A stretch of DNA of 64,000 nucleotides from Christensenella minuta (lineage in GTDB: Bacteria > Bacillota > Clostridia > Christensenellales > Christensenellaceae). Shown here one piece after another: positions 16,519-24,938 of the stretch. The notes beneath the pieces were generated by a model. The model did no database searches, had not been told where the DNA came from, and was given only the letters and a program-made list of their open reading frames with translations. How positions within the stretch are numbered: the stretch's first letter is position 1; every line of letters starts with the position of its first letter. Location: the NCBI RefSeq assembly GCF_003628755.1, contig NZ_CP029256.1, forward strand, positions 2,189,585 through 2,253,584. The letters run 5' to 3'. Position numbers and translations under genes: made by a program.

Positions 16519-17151
16519 ATGGAACCCATCAATTATAGAAACGTTACGGAACAGGATTACCCGCAGGTCAGCGAGATGCTCTGCGGAATTTGGCAATTTG
16601 ATAAATACTTAAAGGATGCGGAGATCGTCCGCCGGGCGGGTCTGGCGTTCTGGTATGCCTACCTTGCGCGCCAGAATTATGCCGAGGTTGCGGAACGGGG
16701 CGGCAGGATCCTCGGCGTGTTGCTCGGGCATTGCGTTTCCCTTCCCTTTCCCGCGGAACACAAGGGCTTTGAAAAGGAAGCGCGGCGGTTCCTGCGGGAG
16801 TTTTCACGCTCCGGGGAAGGCCGGAAGTTTTACAGGGCGCAGATGCGCACCGCAAAATATGAGCGTCAGCTCCTCGCGCCCTATGAAGACCGCTTCGACG
16901 CGGAGCTCGTTCTTTTTGCCACTGCGCCGGAGGCGCGCGGCCTCGGGATCGGAAAGGGTCTTCTTTCCCGCTTCAATACTTTCCTGAAAGAACGGGAAGC
17001 GCGGCACGCATTCCTTCTTACGGACAGTTTTTGCAACTTTGGTTTTTACGACCATCTCGGATACGAGCGTCTCGCGGAGGTAGAAGGACTCCTCGGCGTC
17101 GAGCAGGATGGAAAACCGCTGCATTTTTATCTCTACGGATACGAAGTGTAA
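16519..17151 (+). CDS. GNAT family N-acetyltransferase
   Basis: A 210-residue acetyltransferase. The acetyl-CoA-binding motif A appears near residues 133-150 (ATAPEARGLGIGKGLL), followed by the FYDHLGYERL motif B region. The acceptor is unknown. No clear Shine-Dalgarno sequence precedes the ATG; an inverted repeat lies there. The region between the peptidase and this gene has no other feature. A promoter for the next gene begins immediately after its stop codon. Confidence 0.88.
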   Translation: MEPINYRNVTEQDYPQVSEMLCGIWQFDKYLKDAEIVRRAGLAFWYAYLARQNYAEVAERGGRILGVLLGHCVSLPFPAEHKGFEKEARRFLREFSRSGEGRKFYRAQMRTAKYERQLLAPYEDRFDAELVLFATAPEARGLGIGKGLLSRFNTFLKEREARHAFLLTDSFCNFGFYDHLGYERLAEVEGLLGVEQDGKPLHFYLYGYEV

Positions 17152-17152
17152 A

Positions 17153-17181
17153 TTGCAAACAAATATTGGTTATGTTAAAAT
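17153..17181 (+). promoter_or_regulatory. Sigma-A promoter of the TIM-barrel isomerase gene
   Basis: TTGCAA (17153-17158), 17-bp spacer, TAAAAT (17176-17181) with TG one base upstream of the -10. Predicted start near 17188, so the leader is about 23 nt. Confidence 0.7.
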
Positions 17182-17210
17182 AGCAATATCAACAAGCGGA
17201 GGTTTTTGTT

Positions 17211-18017
17211 ATGAAACTTTGTTTTTCCACATTGGGTTGCCCCGAATGGAGTTTTTCAGATATTATTTCGACAGCATGCGACATGGGTTACGACGGAATT
17301 GAAATCCGCGGCGTGGGAAATGTGATCGACGGAACGCGTATTCCGCAGTTCTCGCCCGAAAACGCGCCGAAGACTATGGCGCTCCTCGCGGACAAAGGGC
17401 TTACTATAGCATGCCTGACCTCCGCATGCTACATGAACGACTCGAACCACCTCGACGACGTGCTCTATCTCGCCAAGGCATATGCGGATACCGCGCATGA
17501 TATGGGTATTAAAAACATCCGCGTTCTCGGCGATTTCGGTCCCGAGCAAAGCGGAGAGCTCAACATCGCGGAGATCGCCGCCCGCGTAAAAGAGGTTGCG
17601 CAGTATGCAAAGCCCCTCGGTGTGAACGTACTTGTGGAAACGAACGGATTCTTTGCCGATTCCCGTAATATGGTAAAGCTGGTGAACTGCGCCGATGAAG
17701 AAAATATCGGCGTGCTGTGGGATATCCACCACCCCTACCGTTATTTTGACGAGACCCCGGAATATACGGTCGACACGATCGGCGACCTGATCCGCCATGT
17801 GCATATCAAAGATTCGGTATATGACAATAATAAACTTAAATATACAATGGTCGGTTATGGGGATCTGCCGGTACGCGAATGTATAGAGCGTCTGAATGCA
17901 ATCGGCTACGACGGCTTCTATTCCCTCGAATGGCTCAAGCGGTGGGACCTTTCCCTTGAAGAGCCGGGGATCGCCTTTGCGGGATATGCGGGCTACATGA
18001 AATCGCTGGTGAAATAA
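17211..18017 (+). CDS. Sugar phosphate isomerase/epimerase (xylose isomerase-like TIM barrel)
   Basis: A 268-residue AP-endonuclease-2-type TIM barrel. Likely metal ligands are the Glu in LVETNG near residue 143, the Asp/His in LWDIHHPY near 175 and the His in HVHIKDS near 201. Family members isomerise or epimerise sugars, inosose or hydroxypyruvate. The natural substrate is not evident. AGCGGAGG precedes the ATG. It is monocistronic, with its own promoter and a strong terminator downstream. Confidence 0.88.
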   Translation: MKLCFSTLGCPEWSFSDIISTACDMGYDGIEIRGVGNVIDGTRIPQFSPENAPKTMALLADKGLTIACLTSACYMNDSNHLDDVLYLAKAYADTAHDMGIKNIRVLGDFGPEQSGELNIAEIAARVKEVAQYAKPLGVNVLVETNGFFADSRNMVKLVNCADEENIGVLWDIHHPYRYFDETPEYTVDTIGDLIRHVHIKDSVYDNNKLKYTMVGYGDLPVRECIERLNAIGYDGFYSLEWLKRWDLSLEEPGIAFAGYAGYMKSLVK

Positions 18018-18243
18018 ACCAAGGGCGCGGACTCTTCCCCCGCTTCCGCAGAGGAAGAATATTACCGCGTAACGGGCGTTATTATAGTCCTGGTACAATC
18101 GCGCAGGCGCTGCGGGCATGGTCTGCGGGATGGCCGCCATTGTCCTCGCGGCCATCGCCCTTACTGCCTCAATGTCGTATTACCTTTACTGGTCCGGCTG
18201 CCTTCCGCGGGCCGGGCAGAGGCGTGCCCGGGCGTAAATTCAG

Positions 18244-18281
18244 AAAAAACAGAAGCGTGGAGTCCCACGCTTCTGTTTTTT
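18244..18281. terminator. Strong bidirectional terminator
   Basis: A perfect 17-bp stem (18244-18260 with 18265-18281) and a 4-nt loop, with A-run and T-run on opposite arms. It separates the converging isomerase and DUF5131 genes. Confidence 0.92.
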
Positions 18282-18284
18282 GGT

Positions 18285-18992
18285 TCAGCAGTCGATGCCC
18301 GCCTTTCGCGCCTGTCTGCACAGGTCGCGGACAGCAAGGGTATATTTTTTTCCATCCTTCACAAAATGAGTTCCGCACTGCCGGAATTCAAAGCGCACGT
18401 CCTGCCGGATACATTGTCCGCGCAGGTCCAGCACCCAGTCATAATCAAGCGCCCGCGCCTGCCTGTCGGATTCGCCTCCCACGACCACAAGCTCCACTCC
18501 GGACAAATAGGGTTCAATGCGGACCCTCTCGATCAGGGGCTGGCAAATGATGTTTTTATGCCGGATCGGCAGCTCCGAAAACAGGGAGAGGCGCTCGTCC
18601 GCCCTCTTTTGGTTTTCCACCGTACAGCCGACCGTAACGTTGCCGTATCCCTCTCCCCAGTCGTCAGGAACACATTGCGCGAACCTCTCGATCCGCTTGG
18701 TCAGGAAAAGGAAGTTCAGGTCCGGACGGCTGCGCATCATAGCCCAGCATTCCCCGCGCCACGGATCCGCCTCCTCGATCAGAAAATCCGTAGAAAAACA
18801 AAGATATACCGTTTGTCCCGGCTTCATTTTATAATTCCCGTCTTTATCCCGTTCGGAGGGCGCCCCAAACTGTTTCGTGCGCACGATGCGCTCCGTGTCT
18901 ACGCCGCGTTTTCCATCGCCCTTATGGATATAGCAAAACCGGCAGCCCTCGCTGTACCTATGGCAGCCGCGCCACGGGTTCCACATTGCCAT
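18285..18992 (-). CDS. DUF5131 family protein (phage Gp37/Gp68-like)
   Basis: A 235-residue protein with the family's N-terminal signature W-N-P-W-R-G-C...S-E-G-C-x-x-C-Y. Cys10, Cys17 and Cys20 resemble a radical-SAM-type cluster site. Family members occur in phages and bacteria and are sometimes called phage Gp37/68 proteins; function is unproven. The mid-region VGCTVENQKRADER and the C-terminal GGESDRQARALDYDWV are also family hallmarks. No other phage gene is nearby, so this is not evidence of a prophage. Confidence 0.85.
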   Translation of the reverse strand: MAMWNPWRGCHRYSEGCRFCYIHKGDGKRGVDTERIVRTKQFGAPSERDKDGNYKMKPGQTVYLCFSTDFLIEEADPWRGECWAMMRSRPDLNFLFLTKRIERFAQCVPDDWGEGYGNVTVGCTVENQKRADERLSLFSELPIRHKNIICQPLIERVRIEPYLSGVELVVVGGESDRQARALDYDWVLDLRGQCIRQDVRFEFRQCGTHFVKDGKKYTLAVRDLCRQARKAGIDC

Positions 18993-19113
18993 CGCTTATT
19001 CTCCCTCCGTCCGAAAGCCCGCCGTATCCTGCGGCTTTGTGCCGCTTCCCGCATGCTTGCAGCAAGACCGGCGTCCCCCTTGAAAGTGGTTTTATTATAT
19101 CATAAAAAAGAAC

Positions 19114-19728
19114 TTACCGCGCCTTTTTCCCCGGCGTGCCACAGGAAACGTCTTCGCCGAAGAGCGTGCGCTCGATCCGCTTGTCAGGCATAAACCACAG
19201 CACGAGGGAAAGCGCGATGGAAACGACCACAGCAACCGGGAAAAATATCCCGGCGGCAAGCCCCGCGCCCACGATCAGGAAGGTAATCTTGGATTTGCGG
19301 AAGCCGCACAAGGCCCGCGCAACCCCGGAATCCTCCCCATTTACCTTTACGAGCGCGCGGGCGAGCGCCGCATAGCTGATATCCGCGAGCAGAATAACGA
19401 CGCCATATGTGATTTCAGGCGCCATATCGAACAGGTGCTCGTCCACCCACGCCGTGGTGAACGGAAAAAAGGACAGGCAAAGGATGAACGCCATATTATG
19501 CCAGAGCACGCGGCCGTTTATCTTTTTTGAAATTTGCAGGAGATGATGATGGTTGTTCCAATAGATGGCAAGGGATATAAAACTCAGGATATAGATCAGG
19601 AATTTGAACCGCATTTTCCACAGGGCCGCGAACGTCGGCTCGGCGGGCACCACAAAATCAAGTACCAATATAGTCATTATAATGGCGATCACCGCGTCAG
19701 TGAACGCTTCGAGCCTTGTTTTTGACAC
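19114..19728 (-). CDS. TMEM175 family (DUF1211) potassium channel-like protein
   Basis: A 204-residue membrane protein of the bacterial TMEM175 family. The hallmark R-x-x-x-F-x-D of the first helix is present (RLEAFTDAVIAI), and NNHHHLL follows in helix 3. Six hydrophobic segments are visible. Bacterial TMEM175 proteins form tetrameric potassium-permeable channels. The start is a GTG at 19728: GGAGG lies 6 bases upstream, while earlier in-frame starts have no such site. Confidence 0.87.
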   Translation of the reverse strand: MSKTRLEAFTDAVIAIIMTILVLDFVVPAEPTFAALWKMRFKFLIYILSFISLAIYWNNHHHLLQISKKINGRVLWHNMAFILCLSFFPFTTAWVDEHLFDMAPEITYGVVILLADISYAALARALVKVNGEDSGVARALCGFRKSKITFLIVGAGLAAGIFFPVAVVVSIALSLVLWFMPDKRIERTLFGEDVSCGTPGKKAR

Positions 19729-19782
19729 CGGTCTTCCTCCTTTTCCCCCGCCTTTAAAATTTACACCAATCCATGCGCAGGC

Positions 19783-19812
19783 AAACAAAAATCCCGGGGC
19801 AGCGCCCCGGGA
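19783..19812 (-). terminator. Rho-independent terminator of the nucleotidyltransferase gene
   Basis: A 9-bp perfect stem (19792-19800 with 19804-19812), 3-nt loop, then TTTTTGTTT on the minus strand. Confidence 0.85.
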
Positions 19813-19836
19813 CCGGTTCCGGTAATGACTGCGCGG

Positions 19837-20661
19837 TTATTTTCCGCACAGCTCCGCGGCTTCTTCGATCAGCCCTTCCATCTCGATACAATTTTCTTTT
19901 GCAGACCCGGAAGGCAGGGAAAAGATACTGTTGATCCTCTTTTCATACCGTTCCGGACTGACCGGAAGCGCCCCTGCCCGCATAACGGCTTTTTTCTCGT
20001 TCAGGCAATATTCCCGGTTATATGCAAAAAGCACCTGGTTGAGCGCCGAAACCGCCCGGAAGAGATGCCCCGCCACATAATACAGGTCTCCTCCTCCCTG
20101 CGCCTGCTCCTTCGCCAGCGCGCACGAAAACCGGGCCTCGAATAAGAAGGAATCCATCAGGGCGGCCCGAAGCCTGTCCGGGTAGGTCCCCGCCCATTTT
20201 TTCAGTTCCATAAAATCGTTGTCACGGCTGTACAGGACCTTGCAGGCGGCCAGTTCTCCCCGGTACATCACATTCAGGTAGGCATGCGGATGTCCCGCCT
20301 GGTAATGCGGCGATATCTTTCCCTGCTCACATTCCCCGATACATTTCCGTACCCGTTTTACGTCCCGCAGAATAAGGTCTGTAGGGGTTCCCCCGACCAC
20401 AAGCCATCCCCCGCAGTTCACCCAGCTCCCCCACGCTCCTTCCGGGTAAATGAGGCCCGCCCGGTGCTTGTCGTCCAGCTTTTGGGCGATCCGGTTGAGC
20501 GCCTGCAGGTCGGGGCCGCTTTCATCGTAATAGACGCCGATGTCGATATCCGAATCGGGGCCGGACACTCCTGTCGCGCGCGAACCGCCGAGCACGACTC
20601 CCTGAATAAACGGTAAAACGGCCAGTTCTTCCGCAATCGATTCGATCAGGTCTTTCGTCAT
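19837..20661 (-). CDS. Nucleotidyltransferase domain protein
   Basis: A 274-residue protein with an N-terminal Pol-beta-type nucleotidyltransferase domain. GGSRATG at residues 25-31 is followed by the catalytic acidic pair DSDID, with Asp38 and Asp40. The C-terminal half is helical and resembles the substrate-binding part of aminoglycoside or streptomycin nucleotidyltransferases, or DUF4037-type proteins. The substrate is unknown. A strong terminator follows. It is the last gene of a minus-strand run after the DUF6506 gene, 26 bases away. Confidence 0.82.
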   Translation of the reverse strand: MTKDLIESIAEELAVLPFIQGVVLGGSRATGVSGPDSDIDIGVYYDESGPDLQALNRIAQKLDDKHRAGLIYPEGAWGSWVNCGGWLVVGGTPTDLILRDVKRVRKCIGECEQGKISPHYQAGHPHAYLNVMYRGELAACKVLYSRDNDFMELKKWAGTYPDRLRAALMDSFLFEARFSCALAKEQAQGGGDLYYVAGHLFRAVSALNQVLFAYNREYCLNEKKAVMRAGALPVSPERYEKRINSIFSLPSGSAKENCIEMEGLIEEAAELCGK

Positions 20662-20687
20662 CTGATGTTCCTCCTTCTTCCCGCCCG

Positions 20688-20987
20688 CTACTTCTGAAAA
20701 AAGCGCGCGAATATTTCATCCTGTTCAGGCAAATGTACTACAAAACCAACGGCAATCTTCCCCTCCGTCATATCAATGATCCTCCGGGCCATTCCTTCGC
20801 CAAACGCGCCGCACAACTCGATCGCGCCCACGCCCGCTTCCTTTAGCTCCGCCACCTTTGCATAGGCTTCCTGCGGGTCTTTTACAGTATAAATATATGT
20901 GACCTGCTTTTCCGTTTCAAACCGCGCACTGTGCTGCTGCGGGTCATAATGCGCCCCCATCAGTAAAAACGCAAATTTCTTTTTCAT
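20688..20987 (-). CDS. DUF6506 family protein
   Basis: A 99-residue cytosolic protein beginning MKKKFAFLLMGAHYDPQQH, with a G-A-I-E-L-C-G-A-F-G-E-G motif near residues 54-65. This is the pattern of the small DUF6506 family, whose function is unknown. The ATG overlaps the stop of the upstream GyrI-like gene by 4 bases, so the two are translationally coupled and may act on a common small molecule. Confidence 0.72.
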   Translation of the reverse strand: MKKKFAFLLMGAHYDPQQHSARFETEKQVTYIYTVKDPQEAYAKVAELKEAGVGAIELCGAFGEGMARRIIDMTEGKIAVGFVVHLPEQDEIFARFFQK

Positions 20988-21622
20988 GCTTCCTTCCTTT
21001 CCACGGGCAGGCGCAGCACTGTCTTAAGGCGTTCCGGCGCTGTACGCCGCGGGTCTCCAAGATAGATTTCATGATGCTTGCGCTCCATACCCGTCATGTC
21101 CTTCAGTCCATTTTCCTCAATATACCGGTGCAGGGTTCCGATCGTTTCCGCTTCCTTTGCATAAGGACCGATGTGCATCATCTGCACACACAGCCCTTCC
21201 CGGAAGGTTTCAAGGCGTGCCCGGGAAACATCCACATCCGGCTTTTTCCTGCGGCACTCCCCGGCCGCCCAGGCGAATACGTCCGGCGTTACAAATTCAG
21301 GCTGGCGGATCATGGAGGTCCACAGCCATTCCTCACGCCGGTTCGTTTCAAACCGCTCCTTGTCTCCGTACCAAAGTCCCTCCAGCGGCGGAACCACATA
21401 TTCAAAATATCCTTCCGGCTGCATACCGCCCATCTTGCTCATCTTGATCGTAAAGGTAAGCGCATACAGCGCCTCCACCGCGTTCTGGTATTCTTCGCCT
21501 TCGGGCGCGCCCTTCCCATCGACCATAATGAAACTGATGGACGGCACCTCAACCAGCATTGGTTTTGCCTTCGGCAGGTACAGGTCCTTATATTCTTTTT
21601 TGTAATCCAGCTTATCCGGCAT
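20984..21622 (-). CDS. GyrI-like small-molecule-binding domain protein
   Basis: A 212-residue protein of the GyrI-like (SBM/CHDL-type) family. Recognisable parts are KPMLVEVPSISFIMVDGKGAP near the N-terminus, EGLWYGD mid-protein and the C-terminal KHHEIYLGDPRRTAPERL. Related proteins bind or hydrolyse small hydrophobic ligands. The start at 21622 (MPDKLDYKK) is preferred, since GCGAGGATG lies upstream and longer frames begin inside the AT-rich promoter. It is the first gene of a run with DUF6506 and the nucleotidyltransferase. Confidence 0.82.
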   Translation of the reverse strand: MPDKLDYKKEYKDLYLPKAKPMLVEVPSISFIMVDGKGAPEGEEYQNAVEALYALTFTIKMSKMGGMQPEGYFEYVVPPLEGLWYGDKERFETNRREEWLWTSMIRQPEFVTPDVFAWAAGECRRKKPDVDVSRARLETFREGLCVQMMHIGPYAKEAETIGTLHRYIEENGLKDMTGMERKHHEIYLGDPRRTAPERLKTVLRLPVERKEA

Positions 21623-21970
21623 GGCACATCCTCGCTTTCTATATATAATATAATTGTAGCTGAAAACGCGCCAAAAGCAATAGCATTTCCCGATTAAGAA
21701 ACGCGGTCCCTCCCCCGGTCTCAAAAAAAGGAAAATAAGAGATTTTTCATTCATTTATTGCACCAAAGCCGCGTTTGCTGTAAGATAAAGATGCGCCTGT
21801 GATAAAACAGACAAGCGGCGGCAAACGCCCGGCGCAGTCCCAGCTTTCAGGTTGCGGAGCGAAAAAGGACAGGGTCCATAAGGCGGTGTGAATTGCAGAC
21901 AGTATGCAGAGCGGAACGCGCTTTATGCCCTCTTCATAGATTAAAAAACTTGAATGAACGGAGGATCGAT
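21623..21970. other. Divergent promoter region, no gene seen
   Basis: The 348 bases between the GyrI-like and flavodiiron genes contain AT-rich stretches (21640-21660) that probably carry the minus-strand promoter. I see no coding sequence, structured RNA or strong repeat. Confidence 0.5.
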
Positions 21971-23818
21971 ATGTATTGCACAAGAAAAGTAACGGATGAT
22001 TTGACATGGGTCGGCGCGGATGACCGCAGGCTGGCGATGTTCGAGGGCGTCTATTCCGTACCGGACGGCGTATCCTATAACTCCTACCTGCTGGCGGACG
22101 AAAAGACGGTTCTTTTCGACACGGTAGACAAGGCTGTCGCAAAGACGTTTTTTGAAAATTTGGAGCATGCCCTGGGCGGCCGGAAGCTCGATTACCTGGT
22201 GGTCCAGCATATGGAGCCAGACCACTCGGCAACGATCGACGAGCTGCTGCTGCGCCACCCGGAGGCGACGATCATTTGCAACGACAAAATTAAAAAAATG
22301 ATCGGCCAGTTCTTCAGCGCGGACCTTGAGAGCAAGGTCCGTACCATTAAGGAAGGCGATACGCTTGAAACGGGCCGCCACACCCTGACGTTCGTCATGG
22401 CGCCGATGGTCCACTGGCCGGAGGTCATGGTCACCTACGACTCCACAGACAAAATCCTTTTCTCGGCCGATGCATTCGGCACGTTCGGTGCGCTAAACGG
22501 TGCGCTTTTCGCAGACGAGGTGGATTTTGCCCGTGATTTCATGGACGAAGCGCGCCGTTATTACACGAACATCGTTGGTAAATACGGTGTACAGGTGCAG
22601 GCGCTCCTGAAAAAGGCGGCTGCGCTCGATATCGAAATGATCTGCCCACTCCACGGCTTCGTATGGCGGAGCAACCTCGGGGACTATATTGATAAATATG
22701 CAAAGTGGAGCGCTTACGAGCCGGAGGATACCGGTGTGATGATCGCCTATGCGTCCGTTTACGGCAATACGGAAAACGCGGCGAACATCCTTGCGTGCCT
22801 CCTGCGCGACCGCGGGATCAAAACGGTGATGTTCGATGTTTCCGTCGTTCCCGCCTCAGAGATCGTCGCTGCTTCCTTCCGATGGAGCCACCTCGTATTT
22901 GCTTCCACCACCTATAATGCGGGCATCTTCGTCACTATGGACGAGCTGCTGCGCGATCTTGCTTCGCACAACCTGCAAAACAGGACTGTCGCCTTTATCC
23001 AGAATGGATCGTGGGCGCCCACCAGCGGCAAGCTGATGCGTGAAATCATCGCGCCGCTCAAGAACATGACAGTTTTAGATGAAACCGTCAATATTTCTTC
23101 GTCGCTCAAGCCCGGACAGGGCGCCGACATGGAAAAGCTCGCGGATGCGGTCGCCGCTTCCATACCGCGCTTCGGGGCGGCCGAGAACCCGAAGGATGCT
23201 GCCGTCGATATCAACGCGCTGTTCAAGCTGAGCTACGGACTGTTTGTAGTGAGTGCACAGGACGAAAACGGACGTGACAACGGCTGCATCACAAATACGG
23301 TCATGCAGATCACCGACGCGCCAAACCGCATTGCGATCGGCGTAAATAAGGCCAACTGCACGCACGACATGATCCTCAAGACCGGGAAATTCACCGTGTC
23401 CGTGCTGACGGAGGACGCGCCGTTCAAGCTGTTCCAGCATTTTGGTTTCAAGAGCGGTAAGGATGTGGATAAATTCCAGGAGTTCAAGCATATGGACCGC
23501 TGCGCGAACGGGCTTTACTACCTTTCCAAATACTCAAACGCGCTGATTTCCGGCAAGGTGACCGCCGCGCAGGACTGCGGCACGCACACGCTGTTCGTGG
23601 CCGACGTAACGGAAGCGTGCGTCCTTTCCGACGCCCCGTCGGTAACGTACGAATATTATTTTGAGCACATCAAGCCCAAGCCGCCGGTGGGCGGCGGCAT
23701 CAAAACCGGCTTCGTATGCAAAATGTGCGGCTATGTTTACGAAGGCGATACGCTTCCGGCAGACTTTATCTGCCCGCTGTGCAAACACGGCGCGGACGCG
23801 TTCGAGCCGCTGAGCTAG
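21971..23818 (+). CDS. Flavodiiron protein fused to flavin reductase and rubredoxin domains
   Basis: A 615-residue four-domain protein. Residues about 1-250 form the beta-lactamase-like diiron domain, with ligands in HMEPDH (His80, Glu82, Asp84, His85). Residues 255-390 form a flavodoxin domain (YASVYGNTENAA). Residues 410-570 form a flavin-reductase-like domain. The C-terminal 45 residues are a rubredoxin (CKMCGYVYEG...CPLC). Flavodiiron proteins reduce O2 to water or NO to N2O in anaerobes. The fused reductase and rubredoxin should bring electrons from NAD(P)H or ferredoxin partners within one chain. The ATG at 21971 follows GGAGGATC. Two hairpin terminators follow. Confidence 0.93.
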   Translation: MYCTRKVTDDLTWVGADDRRLAMFEGVYSVPDGVSYNSYLLADEKTVLFDTVDKAVAKTFFENLEHALGGRKLDYLVVQHMEPDHSATIDELLLRHPEATIICNDKIKKMIGQFFSADLESKVRTIKEGDTLETGRHTLTFVMAPMVHWPEVMVTYDSTDKILFSADAFGTFGALNGALFADEVDFARDFMDEARRYYTNIVGKYGVQVQALLKKAAALDIEMICPLHGFVWRSNLGDYIDKYAKWSAYEPEDTGVMIAYASVYGNTENAANILACLLRDRGIKTVMFDVSVVPASEIVAASFRWSHLVFASTTYNAGIFVTMDELLRDLASHNLQNRTVAFIQNGSWAPTSGKLMREIIAPLKNMTVLDETVNISSSLKPGQGADMEKLADAVAASIPRFGAAENPKDAAVDINALFKLSYGLFVVSAQDENGRDNGCITNTVMQITDAPNRIAIGVNKANCTHDMILKTGKFTVSVLTEDAPFKLFQHFGFKSGKDVDKFQEFKHMDRCANGLYYLSKYSNALISGKVTAAQDCGTHTLFVADVTEACVLSDAPSVTYEYYFEHIKPKPPVGGGIKTGFVCKMCGYVYEGDTLPADFICPLCKHGADAFEPLS

Positions 23819-23836
23819 AACAACTTCCGGGCAAGG

Positions 23837-23865
23837 AAAAGGCAGGCTCTGAACGCCTGCCTTTT
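23837..23865 (+). terminator. Rho-independent terminator of the flavodiiron gene
   Basis: A perfect 11-bp stem (23837-23847 with 23855-23865), a 7-nt loop and a terminal TTTT. Confidence 0.85.
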
Positions 23866-23869
23866 GTAG

Positions 23870-23917
23870 GAATACAGTAAAGGCCGGAGCCTTTTGGCTC
23901 CGGCCTTTACTGTATTC
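23870..23917. terminator. Very long bidirectional hairpin (22-bp perfect stem)
   Basis: Arms 23870-23891 and 23896-23917 are perfectly complementary around a TTTT loop. It is only 4 bases from the preceding terminator and lies between converging genes, so it most likely terminates dut transcription from the other side. Confidence 0.75.
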
Positions 23918-23945
23918 TTTCCGCTTGCCATCCCGGATACTTTTC

Positions 23946-24392
23946 CTATTTCCGCCCTGTGGAGCCAAAGCCCCCGCCGCCGCGTTTTGTTTCTTCCAGC
24001 TCCTCCACCTCATGAAAAGATACCGCAAGAACGGGCGTCACCACCATCTGGGCGATCCGCTCGCCCGGTGCCACCGCCTGCGGCTCATCCGAATGGTTGT
24101 GCAGCGCCACCATGAATTCCCCCCGGTAGTCGCTGTCCACCACGCCTACCTTGTTGGCGGGCGCAAGCCCGCGCTTTGCGGCAAGGCCGCTGCGTGCGTA
24201 AATAAGCCCCGCATAGCCCACCGGAATTTCCATCGCGATCCCCGTATGGATCATCTTCGTCTCGCCCGGCGCGATCACGGTCTCTTCCTCAAGGCATGCA
24301 TAAAGGTCCGCACCCGCGGAGTATTCCGAGCCATACGTTGGGATAACCGCTTTTTCATCCAGCTTCTTGATATTAATTTTCTGCTTTGGCAT
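23946..24392 (-). CDS. dut: dUTP diphosphatase
   Basis: A 148-residue trimeric-type dUTPase that hydrolyses dUTP to dUMP and pyrophosphate. Motifs in order: a GAD (residues 28-30) near the N-terminus, GYAGLIYARSGLAAKRG (motif 2), GVVDSDYRGE (motif 3, uracil-binding hairpin), GERIAQMV (motif 4), and the Gly-rich RGGGGFGSTG tail (motif 5). All five motifs appear intact. It lies downstream of nrdG by 15 bases, so dNTP synthesis and dUTP removal are co-expressed. Confidence 0.95.
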   Translation of the reverse strand: MPKQKINIKKLDEKAVIPTYGSEYSAGADLYACLEEETVIAPGETKMIHTGIAMEIPVGYAGLIYARSGLAAKRGLAPANKVGVVDSDYRGEFMVALHNHSDEPQAVAPGERIAQMVVTPVLAVSFHEVEELEETKRGGGGFGSTGRK

Positions 24393-24407
24393 TTGTATTT
24401 TTTCTCC

Positions 24408-24935
24408 TTATTCCTGATTCTCGTCCCACAATACTGTCTTTCCCGCTTTGAGGGATTTTGATACTAGAATGGTACGCTGGTTTTCCGATCCTTTGAACCG
24501 GAGATTTGCGTTTTTCAGCGCCGCCACGAACTCCCCGTCTACAAGCACATCAAGGTAGGAAAGAAATTCTTTCATGTCCGGATCGTCCGCCCACACACCC
24601 AGCACGTCCCGCTCAAAGCCGTATCCAGTGAAACACCATACGTCCTTTTCAGGATATTCCGTCTGCATCCGCCGCATCAGCGGCAGCAGCGCTTTCCTGT
24701 TCTCCGGCTCCAGCGGATCGCCGCCAAGCAGCGTCAGCCCTTTCACGTAGGACGGCGCAAGATAGGAAAGGACGGCTTCCTCCGTTTTCTCGGTAAATTC
24801 CGTTCCGTAGTGAAAATCCCATGTTTCCGGATTAAAGCAATCCTTACAGCGGTGCTGGCATCCGCTCACAAAGAGGGACACCCGTATCCCGGGGCCGTTT
24901 GCCACGTCATATTGTTTGATGTCCGCGTAATACAT
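24408..24935 (-). CDS. nrdG: Anaerobic ribonucleotide reductase activating protein
   Basis: A 175-residue radical SAM enzyme that installs the glycyl radical on NrdD. The 4Fe-4S motif CxxxCxxC is at Cys26, Cys30 and Cys33 (SGCQHRCKDCFNPE). TLLGGDPLEPEN near residue 95 is the SAM-binding GGD(E)P region. It starts 3 bases after the nrdD stop and is followed by dut. Length is normal for the family. Confidence 0.96.
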   Translation of the reverse strand: MYYADIKQYDVANGPGIRVSLFVSGCQHRCKDCFNPETWDFHYGTEFTEKTEEAVLSYLAPSYVKGLTLLGGDPLEPENRKALLPLMRRMQTEYPEKDVWCFTGYGFERDVLGVWADDPDMKEFLSYLDVLVDGEFVAALKNANLRFKGSENQRTILVSKSLKAGKTVLWDENQE

Positions 24936-24938
24936 GGC

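Noticed and set aside
18285-18992. Prophage remnant suggested by the phage Gp37/Gp68-like protein
   Set aside because: No integrase, structural gene or attachment site is nearby, and DUF5131 proteins are common in bacterial chromosomes.
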